Positions 23,861 to 34,083 of a stretch of 64,000 bases of DNA are shown piece after piece (within the stretch, counting starts at the first letter, position 1; each line of letters opens with the position of its first letter). The translations under genes and the position numbers were made by a program. The notes below the pieces were generated by a model. That model did not search any database. It saw only the letters and a list, made by a program, of their open reading frames with translations, and had not been told where the DNA came from. Origin of the DNA: Dolomedes plantarius (taxonomy: Eukaryota > Arthropoda > Arachnida > Araneae > Dolomedidae); the NCBI GenBank assembly GCA_907164885.2, contig OU015496.1:167836690-167900689 (forward strand), given 5' to 3'.

Positions 23861-25308
23861 TAAAAATAATTTATTATCCTTTAAGCTGACCCCAATTTTT
23901 ATAATTTTTTACAATCGAAACTAAAGACGAATTATCATAAAAGATTTCTTTATGAATTACTGGTTCAGCGAATGCGTCTAAAACTCGACACGCTTTAAGT
24001 TCGACCCGATCTGATGTTGCTTTCGATCGTGTGGGATAAGCAACAACAACGTTATAAGTTCATTTTTAATTTTTATTTTAAAGCAAAATTCCAGTCATTT
24101 CCAGTATTAATCATGCGTATAGTGATTTTTATATAAAGACTCATTTAATAAAAACAACCAAAATGTATTTAAAAAATGCAAAATATTCTGTCTCATGCCC
24201 CTTCAATAAATTGCAATGAAAATTGCAATGAAAATGCCCCTTCATGAAAATTGCATTTTTTATCTGGGTTATTTCGGCTTACGTGTGTGTCACAGAAAAC
24301 GCTGCAATTTCTGATAGATATGAGCTTCTGATATATAGGGCAGTCCCCTTGCAGATCAAGCGCTTTTGTGACCTGCACAAAGGCGCTTGATCGGGGAAGC
24401 GGAGGGGGGGGGGTGCCATTTCAAGGAGATAAATAAGTAATACTATTCACAAAGTACATTAATGAGGGGCTAAAATATAGCTTTTGGCAAAGGAGACTCT
24501 AATCCGTGGGGTGGCATTCCTGAAACAGACTTTGAACACGAGAAAAACTGAAAATCTATTCATATGAAAGGTTTTACTAATATCTTAATAGCAAATTATT
24601 TAAATCCCATAGTACGCAGCTAGTTTAAAACGTTAGAAGATTGCATTTTTGAAGCTTTGGATTAGTTGATCGCAGCGAGGTTTTAATTAGCACGTGAATC
24701 CTGCATATAATGCATCAGCAATATTGAATAATTAGGCTCTTTTGTTTCGAAGTACTTATCTAGTAAATGAGTAAGATATTATAAGTAGAGAAATTTATGT
24801 TCCTTGATGATAGCTTTGCTAGCATTCATTTTGTCAAAGGGTGGGTTACACCAACGAAAACAACTTTTATAATTGCTCCGAATTAGTCCTATTTCAGTTT
24901 ACCACATTAAATGTGAGTAAAATTTACGAGAAGAACTAACATTCATATGTGTTTAAAATGCAAAAGTAATAAATATCAGTGATATGCAACAAAGAGCAAG
25001 CAAATTGTTATCTCTTGAGGCTTAGCGATAAACTTTTATCTCGTTAATTGTCTCCAAAAATAGCGTATTTCGAAAGCTCAGCGAAATATCCTGTTATTTA
25101 ATTACAAATTTTAAATTTTATGTAAAGGCGATACATTACATTCAGTAATTAATGCATGAGAACTCGAATTTGGTATTGTTCTTGGGGGGATTAATTTAAT
25201 TTATAAATTTATTCTCAATCTACGTTATATGTTATGTACGTTATTTCAAAATAAAAGAGAGCAGGAATAAATTTTTATAGCGCTTCCACGGCTACATCAA
25301 CTGCTTAA
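23861..25308. other. No gene recognised
   Basis: AT-rich sequence. A G-run (gaggggggggg) lies at 24402-24412. No repeat structure or protein was recognised. Confidence 0.45.
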
Positions 25309-26975
25309 CCCATTAACCGCCAAAAATATAAGGGATGGATTTTTTTTTATACAAATAATATTGGCTATTCATTTGAACATATACAACATTAATTTATGGA
25401 GAAAATAACAAAACTGGTCTTAACTTTTGAAAAATCGAGTGATGCGTTCGCGCAACGTCAGCGGAATAAGAATATTGACATTAAGTGAGTTCAACTGAAC
25501 TTCTGCAGGGTATTCTTCGATTTGAGCACTGGGAATTCTTTTTAGCTTTGTTACGCTTTCGAAAGAAAATTATCACTGTACAGGAAATTAATTTATCATA
25601 AAGATTTAACTTATTTTTCCTTTGCAAAATTACTGATTATATCCAGAAAACTGTTTAAATCATGAAAACCTTCTTGTTTTCGCCTTCGAACTGAAAATTG
25701 TAATAACCCCTCTCTTTCTTTCGAACACATTTCACCTATTGAAATGGGTACATTTGGATGCGATTTCCCGAATCGTATCCAAACCAAATTGTTGAAACTT
25801 TCTATTTAGCAAGTTTAGGTACGGTCTCACCTTATATAATTTATCTTTGCTATCGATTCGATTGTTATCAACCAAATGCAAATTCTGTTTCATGTTCCTG
25901 TACTGAAAACGTGACATCGATTCTCGCAAAATAGGAACAGAAATATCTTTATCAAGAGACCATTAAATTTCTTCCCGAGGTAAAGAATAATATCCCGTCG
26001 GCAACAATATTCCAATGAACCGTCTCATGTAGGCTTCATATGCTAAAAAATGGGAGCAATTCTTTTGTTGGGCACATGAGTTTGTCTATTCGACGAGAAG
26101 GGAAAAACCTCTGAGCCAAAGAGAAAATCAAAAATCTCTGCACTAGTTTTATCCTGTATTATATTTTTTCATAGTTCCGATTTAATATTTTCCTTCATTT
26201 TTCGGCTGAGACATATTCAATGGTCCCATCTTTATCCATTTCAAATCTTCAGTTTTTGTTTTTTTTTAATTTTTTCGAAAGGCTTGTACTGCTTTTAGGA
26301 AGCAAAAACTTCTTTTTTACTCACACTTCAATTTCGACATAAGTATCACATGGTAAATCATCATTGTCATTATTCAAAATATTATCATTTCCTTCTTCTT
26401 CATCACTAGCTTCTGCTGTTTCTGGTAGAATAACAACAATATCAGTTTCATACTCACCATCACTATCTGAATGTTCATCGAAAATTCTTTGAAGAACTTC
26501 TTTAAACGTAAATTATCTAGTTTTAGGCATTTCTATAAGCACAGAATTGGAAAAAGTTCTACGGAGTCGTGCGACACATGTGAATAAGAGAACTACCCTT
26601 TTTCCGCTGACGTTGCGCCAACGCAACACCTGTTTTCTCGTCCTTCCCCACCCAAACAAAAGCAACCGATTTAGGGAATGTTCTGATAAACTTTGACCTT
26701 GTCTAAAAATTGATCACCCCTAAAGCTCACGTTTGTCTCCCTATATTTCTTCTGCGAAAATGACCAGGAGAAAGTTCTCGTTCAAAAATGCTTAACTAAC
26801 TGTCTATATTTGGAACTCGTTATTAAATTAAAAGAACAGTTGAAGGTAAATATTTTTCTATTCGATTATTAACCCTACTCAAAAACTACTGCTAATATAA
26901 AAATCATTTGATAGCTAAATTTTTATACGCATTTATTTTGACCGTTGCGTCAACGCAACACGAGCGGTTAATGAG
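25309..26975 (-). mobile_element. piggyBac-like element with TTAA target duplications
   Basis: TTAA lies at 25305-25308 and 26976-26979. The ends read cccattaaccgcc inward from the left and, from the right, ctcattaaccgct, giving an inverted repeat of about 13 bp. Subterminal motifs, cgcgcaacgtcagcgg (25449-25464) and ccgctgacgttgcgcc (26604-26619), are inverted copies of each other. Another inverted gcgtcaacgcaac lies at 26947. The interior carries a piggyBac transposase relic. Confidence 0.78.
25732..26530 (-). pseudogene. piggyBac-type transposase, N-terminal half, decayed
   Basis: The N-terminal part starts MPKTR near 26530, meets a stop, and continues with the acidic stretch (HSDSDGEYETDIVVILPETA and EEEGNDNILNNDNDD) typical of piggyBac N-termini. 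After several breaks the last frame, 25929-25732, reads RESMSRFQYRNMKQNLHLVD followed by KLYKVRPYLNLLNRKFQQFG. That is the conserved stretch just before the first catalytic aspartate of piggyBac transposases. The catalytic DDD core and Cys-rich C-terminus have been deleted. Non-functional. Confidence 0.8.
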
Positions 26976-26979
26976 TTAA

Positions 26980-27408
26980 TAATTAAAATCAGTTTCTGGA
27001 AGACTCATTTGAATACCACGTTAAAGCCAATTGTACTATACTATATATATATCGTTCAGAGGTCTATCCGTAATTCTTTATTCCCAGCATAAGTAAACAT
27101 TGCGTTTAAGAGCATAAGTAAACATGTCATTTCTTTTAAACGCAATGCATAAATTTATCTCCATTTTAATCCTGATCCTGTTTCTCCGAAGACCAGAGTA
27201 AGTACAGATCTGCCTTGAGTTTGTTAAAATCAATACCAAATGTGTTTTGGCTTCGCTTGATACGTCATTAAGTGTGGGATTTATAGTTGCTAAAATAAGC
27301 AAGTTAGCTTTCCTAATTATTTTCTGTTTAGCAAACATTCTACAGGACATTGGCTGTAAACGAGACTTACATGCCCAGTGATTCCCTCAATGTGAAATTA
27401 TTTCTGTA
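26980..27408. other. No feature recognised
   Basis: The minus-strand open frame 27078-27350 has no recognisable domain. A direct repeat of gcgtttaagagcataagta-like sequence occurs near 27100-27140. Confidence 0.4.
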
Positions 27409-28344
27409 CTAGCTGAAAACCCATACTTCGCTACGGAGTACATTCAAATTAAATACAACGGTCAATGTATGAAATTAATGCCAAGAATATGTATAAATAT
27501 ATTTAAAATAAATACAACGATCAATGTATGCAATTGATGTAAAAAAAAACGAGAAAATATATTTATAAAAAAATCGTAACGGATATTTTTATAGACAAAA
27601 TAATGTAGAAGAAAAATAATCAAATTAAATCTAATAGAACATACTAAAGAATATACTAGTACAGTTGAAATAGTACAGTTTGAGGAACATATCTTTTACT
27701 GTATTTTAATATTTTTGGGGATAATTTCCAATCGTCTGCCGCATTAGCAAGAAAAAAATATTTGATAAATTAATTTCTAAGAATTAATCTTTAAAAATTC
27801 ACCAAAAATCAGAAATGAAGGAAAAGATTCGAAAAAGATTTCATTTTAAAGGAATTTTTATGATCTTTCTCGTGATATAAATTTTATAACCCTCGAATTA
27901 TTATTTAAAATGCAAACTTAAAAAAAGTAACTAAAACAGCTTAAATATTTAATTTTAAAAATCTAAGAAGAATTTTTCAAAAATGTTTCTTAGTGCACCC
28001 CTACATTATAAGAAGAAGCGCCATGCAAAATTTCAGCCCTTTAGGTCCAGTGGTTTGGTCTGTACGTTGTCTGTCTGTCTGTCTGTCAGTCAGTCAGTTA
28101 CGGAACTGTTTTATATACAAGGTGCGCCCATAAAATAAACGGACAATTTTTTTATCAAAATAAAAATATTACTCACCTTCAAATAAATTTATCTCCTTCA
28201 AAATAATCGCCAAAGGAGTCTATAAATTTTTCCAACGTTTCTTCAAGTCATCGAAACACTGTTTATAGGCGCTGGAACTAACCATTCGCAAAATACGCGT
28301 AACATTTGATTTTATATCCGAGACGTTTTCATATCTCTGTCCTT

Positions 28345-28820
28345 TCATGGATTTTGCATTTTTCGATTACAAAGGACTTATCTAACACGAATTTGTTCCT
28401 GAAAATCAAACAATTAATCAGTATTTTTACAAGGAGGGTCTTTTTCGATTAAGAAATAGGATAAGGCGAGTTACGAAGGAACTGTTTGATTCTGGGCAAT
28501 GGTTTCTTTTACACGATAATGCTAGGCCCCATACAGCAATTTCTGTACAACAATATCTTTCTAAGCATTCAATAACAGTTATAAACCACCCACCATATTC
28601 TTATCGCCAGTTGATTTTTTTTTCCTTTTTCCGAAGCTTAAGATGGCCTGTGAAAGAACAGAGATTTGAAAAAGTCTCTGATTTTAAATCAAATGTTACG
28701 CATATTTTGCTAAAGGTTAGTTCCAACACCTATAAACAGTGTTCAGATGACTTGAAGAAACGTTGGAAAAATTGTATAGACTCCATTGGGTATTATTTTG
28801 AAGGAGATAAATTTATATGA
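28345..28820 (+). pseudogene. mariner transposase, C-terminal two thirds
   Basis: The plus-strand reading gives FIDYKGLIYHEFVPENQTIN-like sequence with stops, then GQWFLLHDNARPHTAISVQQ, which holds the second catalytic aspartate (LHDNARPH). HPPYSYRQLIFFSFFR follows, where YSPDLAPCDFFLFP is expected, so the third catalytic aspartate region is destroyed. It ends with an open tail, NTYKQCSDDLKKRWKNCIDS and GYYFEGDKFI, matching the usual mariner C-terminus. The N-terminal HTH and first aspartate are absent. In their place is an inverted copy of the C-terminal coding region (28150-28300). This is a rearranged, dead copy. Confidence 0.82.
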
Positions 28821-30028
28821 AGGTGAGTCATATTTTTCTTATTTATAAAAAACTAGCTGAAGTACCCGGCGATGCCCGGGATTTTAAGAATGTTTGTTGT
28901 TAACCAAAATCAATTTAAAAATTAACACAGTATAAATAACATAAAAAATATATGTGAAATGTTATACACGTCTCAGATTTTCAGCCTTTCATCATTGTAA
29001 TACTAAAATCTGAAAAGTAAAAATGTCAAATTCTCTAATGTTTGTTAACCAAAATTAATTTAAAACTAAGCACAGTATAAATAACAGAAAAAATCCTTGT
29101 GAAATCTATAAATATATAAATTTATAATAAACTCAGCCTTTCATCATTGGGGTAAAAAAAAGAAGCTGCAATTACAGGTTCAGCAGAAATTTCCAATAGA
29201 ACAATGATATGACTGCAGCGTTGCCTCTTAAAAAATGAAGTGTTTGATTGAGGGCTGCAAACCATTCAACTCCTCTCCACATTTAACTCCTATAAATATC
29301 CTCTACATATTAAATTCCTTTTCTCTCCATAATAAACTCCTCAGAATTTTGGTATATTCAGCCTTTCATCATAGTACCACTAAAAACTGAAACATCCTCT
29401 CCAGAAATATAAATTTATTAATTTCAATAATTAAACACACACAAATATATAAATTACGCAAAAGTTTTTTAACCAACATTTGAATAATTCGTAAATGAAA
29501 AAGCATATGAAAATAAAGATAAGAACTTCCGGAATCGAAATTAATTACCCTTAATTTTTAATTAATAAAAAACCAACATAATATGAATGAAAACGATAGT
29601 TGTTTAAAACCATATGAAAATAAAGCTATTATAAAGATAATAATAAAAAAAGCATAAAAAAATAATGCTCGCGCATGAAGTTAACGTTACGATATAAAGA
29701 TAGTAATAATAATATAAACCGCGTGCATAAAATATTTAGCTTTTCAAGCGAAATAAATTAATTTTTAGAAAAAAACTACTTTTAATCGAGAAATTAAAAA
29801 AATTGCACAAAATTTTGATTTTACCAACTTTCCACCCTACAATTTACACCCTACTTCTTTTAAATAGGGTGTAAATATAAAGTTTTAACAGCCAATTGAA
29901 TGCCAGTTAAAAACGATTGTTGTTTAAAATCATAAAAATTAGCTTATTATAAAGATAATAAAAATAAGCATAGGAAAATAATGAGTGCGCATGAAGTAAA
30001 CGTTACGATATAAAAATAGTAATAAAAA

Positions 30029-30675
30029 TCTATATATATAAAACAGTTCCGTAACTGACTAACTGACTGATTGACTGACTGACATACAAAGTACAGACCA
30101 AACCGCTGAACCTAAAGGACTGAAATTTTGCATGGCGATTCTTCTTATAATGTAGGGGTGCACAAATAAAGATTTTTGAAAAAAAATTTCTTAGATTTTT
30201 TTAAATTAAATTTTTAATCTGTTTTTGTAACTTTTTTCAAGTTTGCATTTAAAATAATAATTTGACGGTTGTAAAATTTATATCACGAAAAAGATCATAA
30301 AAATTCCTTTAAAATGAAATTCTTTTCGAATCTTTACCTCCATTTTCTAATTTTTGGTGAATTTTTAAAGATTAATCTTTACAATTTAATTTATTAAACG
30401 CTGATCATGTGATCTTTATCTGGTACTTTAAATAAATTTATCGTCACGTAACAACGAAATAGACAAAAAAAAATATTTTTTTTTTCTTGCTAATGCGGCA
30501 AACGATTGGACATTATCCAAAAAATATTAAAATACAGTAAAAGATATGTTCCTCAAACTGTACTATATTCTTTAGTATGTCCTATTAGATTTAATTTCAA
30601 TATTTTCTTCTACATTATTTTGTCTATAAAAATATCCCTTACGATTTTTAAAAAAATATATTTTTTTGTCTTATG
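30029..30675 (+). mobile_element. Helitron family A, copy A3 (3'-truncated, opposite orientation)
   Basis: It begins TCTATATATATAAAACAGTTCC after host A at 30028, and the family body follows (ttttgcatggcgattcttc, ctaatgcggcaaacgattg, tgttcctcaaactgtacta). The match stops near 30675, before the family's 3' hairpin and CTAG, so the 3' end is lost. It lies inside Helitron B. Confidence 0.78.
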
Positions 30676-31437
30676 GTTAGAATACTAAAAGTTTAAAATA
30701 GTGGCGCCATCTACTGAACACCTGTGAATCGAGAAAAAGTTGTTGGTTATTTATTAATTAAAAATATTGGAAAGTTCTTGTGGATCTGTAAATATACATG
30801 TGGTAACAGTTTTAAAATTTATAAATTATCAACCTACACAGGTGATAATTTATCCGGCGTTGCCCGGGATTTTAAGAATGTTTGTTAACCAAAATCAATT
30901 TAAAAAATAAGTACAGTATAAATAACATAGAATAAAAAGCATGTCAAATGTTATACGCATGAATAAAAAGAAAACCCAACATAAAAAACCATAAATTTAC
31001 AATAATTTCTTCAGAATTCAGCTAGATTTAGAGTTTCATCATTGGAGCAAAAAAACCCTGAAAAGTAAAGCATAAAATATATACATTTATAATAAACCAC
31101 TAAAAGCTGAAAAGGAAAAATATCAAATTGTCTTTAGGAAAGTAAAGAATTTTGAAAAGTAAAACTGAAAAGTAAAAATGTCAAATTGTCGAATGTTTGT
31201 TAACCAAAATCAATTTAAAAACTAAATACAGTATAAATAACATAGAAAAGATTTAGCCTTTATCATTGGACAAAAAATCCTGAAAAGTAAAACATAAAAT
31301 ATATAAATTTATAATAAGCCTACCAAAATCCATTAAAAAACTAAACACAGTATAAATAACATAGAAAAAAAAGTATACGAAATGTTATACACATTAATAA
31401 TATGAAAAATAAAATAAAATAAAAATAATTAAAAAAA

Positions 31438-31495
31438 TAATAAATAAATAATAATAATAATAATAATAATAATAATTTAAAAAATAATAAAATAA
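31438..31495. repeat. (AAT)n/(AAAT) simple repeat
   Basis: A run of ATA/TAA trinucleotides inside Helitron B. The hydrophobic LLLLL open frame here is an artefact of it. Confidence 0.88.
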
Positions 31496-32718
31496 AAGCT
31501 GAAATAAAAAAGCCTCTATAAAAAAGCTGAAAATACAGGTTTAGCAAAATGTGAACGATCCGTATTTGAACCCGCGGCGTGTAGCGTGGTAAATGAACGC
31601 TTTTACTGAATGCTCCACAATGACATGCTACTTTGCTGCGTAAAGAGGAAAATATTTGACTAAGTTTACTGGAAAGTTGCTATGGGTTGGTGAATATACA
31701 TGTATTTATGGAGTGAGAGGAGTTTTAAGTCAGAAATAAGTTAGCAGGATAGAAGCTTAGTCTTCAACTCTTCAATAGACACAAAGACATAAGCGAGGGG
31801 GGTTGTAGTAGCGATTAAAAAAGATCTCGTGACACTTAGCGTGGTTGATTCGAATTTTCCATCGCGTGTGGTAGTGTCAATATGCCGTTGGATCCGATTT
31901 ATTTTAGAGTATAAAATCTGACTTGAAAGATTATTATTTTCATTTATTATTCTGGTTTAATATATAACTTGAAACTTTTTGATTTTATTTATTTTTATCT
32001 TTTCGCTCGCTGTTTGCCAGCTAACCCTAACGCGGACGCCATATTCAGAGGGGTGATTCCACAAAGTGTAACAGCTTACATTTAGTTTCAAAATTCTTGG
32101 TTTTTTATTAATTAAAAATCAACGGTAATTAATTTCGATTTTTGAAGTTCTTCAGACCCTCGGCTGTTTTTAAAGACGCCTGTATGTAAAATTTCACGAT
32201 CGTTGCTCCTAAACTGTGGATTTCTATACAATTACAGAGATACAAACATTCATTTTTATATATTAGATTGTCCGGTTACTTTATGGGCTCACCTTGTATA
32301 TAGATAAGAAAATCCTTTTCATTCTGAAAGCGAAGCACAGGATTCGGATTAATTTTGAATTAGGAATACAAGATCGTATTATAGATAAAATGTTTTTAAT
32401 TTTACAAATAGTTGATAAATTTCATGAACTAATTGATTTTCACAAGAAACCAGTAGAGGAATGAGGGATTCTTTTGTCCTGTGGTTTACAAAGGTGTGAG
32501 GAATAAGGAATCTGTCATTTATAAAGTGCAATTTATCATATGTGAAATTTCAGAAACCACATTTATAATGAGAAGGTTCTGTGCCTATTTTCAATAGCAT
32601 CTTATGCATTTTTAAGTGCATGCTTTAACATTACTTATTACAAACACAAATTTCAAAATTGATATAGCAGTCAATAATTATACAAGTCACTGGAAAGTAC
32701 AGGAAAGGGATTTTGTTA

Positions 32719-33198
32719 TCTATACTTATATATAAAGAGAGAGCGATTTTGTACGTGGAGGGTAATCTTCAGAACCACTGTACCTATTTGAAAAATTCTT
32801 TCACTGTTTGAAAGGTACATTATTCCAGATGGACATATGCTATATATTATGTACATTTGATCAGTAGAAATAAAGTTAGGGGCTTAATCCTAACAATCAC
32901 CATTGTTTCCCCTACTGTCTGCTACCGCTTTTTGTTCCGAAGATTTCAACGATCCTTATCGTGGTGCTATCACGGTGGGCTTCTGTTCTGACGCTAGCGG
33001 TTCGAACCTAACCGTTCTCCGGCACGCCTTTTTCTTTTAAAAAAATTATTTTAATTATTAACTAACATAAAATTAATTTAAGGTATTATTTAGGTTATTA
33101 TTAAGGTAAAAAAAGAATTACAATTTATTGGCTATCAACTGGAAATTTATTGGTATAATATTTTGTTCAACCCGGACAAAGTCGGGACGGGCTGCTAG
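32719..33198 (+). mobile_element. Short non-autonomous Helitron (family D, 480 bp)
   Basis: It starts TCTATACTTATATATAAAGA after host A (32718). It ends with a hairpin region, CCCGGACAAAGTCGGGACGG, then GCTGCTAG before host T (33199). Inside, at about 32950-33025, lies a tRNA-like stretch with gtggtgctatcacgg and a perfect palindromic B-box-like ggttcgaacc. No protein coding was found. Confidence 0.72.
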
Positions 33199-33199
33199 T

Positions 33200-34083
33200 T
33201 GATTTATAAAATGCTAAGTACCGTTGATTTGCATGCTCGAATATTTTTTCTGGTAACATCTAAACCCAAAAGGTCACGAGTAATACAGTTTTGAATACTT
33301 TTGGCACTCCCCAATTTAAAGGTCCGTGAAAAAAAGAAAACTGCAGTACCATAGAATCTTAAAGAAACTGTCAATAAGCTGTCAGTTTTTTTAAACAAGC
33401 CGACATCTGCTGAACCAAATGAATATACACGTCAGAAGTATTTGTCGTATATCTAAGACGAGAGAGTGGACAGCTAAAATTCCTTAGGTTAAATTTTTTC
33501 TCCCCATCAATGTCACGCATATAAAAAATATTTATTCTGACAGTCTAAATGAAGGTGCTTTTTACAAAAAAGAACTGAATTTTTTTTTGCAATATTATTT
33601 TATTGGATTGATGGGTTTTTGAATGGTGTTATGGAACATTACTTAAAGATAAAAAATGTGTTTATTCCGACTTTCCTTAAGTTGGTCATAAAATTTACAT
33701 ATTTTTTGGTATAAAGTTTTGGGTGAATTGTTTCGAATAATTAGAATTTCATTTGAAGTTGCTTGCGATTTTTATTTCCTATAAACCGCTCTTTTTAGCA
33801 AAGATATTTGCATTATTTTTTCCCGACTTCCTCCAATTAATCTGAATACATATATTAGTGCAATAACTTCTGGGGGTGTGTATTCAACGATCAGTGCAAC
33901 AATGAAGAGGGAGGGGGGGGGGGTTAACGGTAGTCCCAGGAGACCAATAATAAGAATTGTTAAAATGTGGTTTAAAATTTCATGTGCGTGTACATTAAAA
34001 ATTTATTTTGAATATGAATTATTTAAATTTGTTTCCACATAAATAAAATGAAAAAAAAATGAAAAATCTGTAATAAACTATCA
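33200..34083. other. No gene recognised
   Basis: AT-rich intron sequence with a G-run at 33911-33922. No motif was found. Confidence 0.45.

Larger units (their letters stand above)
28853..32267 (-). mobile_element. Helitron family B, two tandem copies with nested Helitron A
   Basis: On the minus strand the 3' end is CTAG (28853-28856) preceded by a GC hairpin, CCCGGGCATCGCCGGG, and the 5' end is TCTAATATATAAAAATGAAT at 32267. Host A at 28852 and T at 32268 complete the Helitron target. A second, decayed 3' end (ccggcgttgcccggg) at about 30855 shows that two family-B copies are joined. The interior holds five diverged copies of a module with gttaaccaaaatcaatttaa and acagtataaataaca (near 28895, 29043, 30883, 31198 and 31322). 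No helicase or Rep coding was found, so it is non-autonomous. Confidence 0.75.
28118..32296 (+). mobile_element. mariner element, inserted in Helitron A2 and itself split
   Basis: The left end reads caaggtgcgcccataaaata after TA (28116-28117). The right end is the complement, ending ttatgggctcaccttg before TA (32297-32298). Beyond the terminal 30 bp the inverted match continues into the 3' coding end of the transposase. The element therefore has a long (about 180-bp) inverted repeat made of its own 3' region. Helitron B (28853-32267) interrupts it near its right end. Confidence 0.85.
27409..32304 (-). mobile_element. Helitron family A, copy A2, split by a mariner insertion
   Basis: The 3' end (CTAG, 27409-27412, host A at 27408), its hairpin and the body run from 27409 to 28117. 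The sequence stops at gaactgttttatata, exactly where the mariner begins. The missing terminal bases tata+ga reappear at 32297-32304, followed by host T at 32305. The two parts together match copies A1 and A4 from end to end. Confidence 0.85.

Noticed and set aside
31341..31547. Hydrophobic Leu-rich open frame resembling a membrane protein
   Set aside because: Produced by an AAT simple repeat inside a Helitron.
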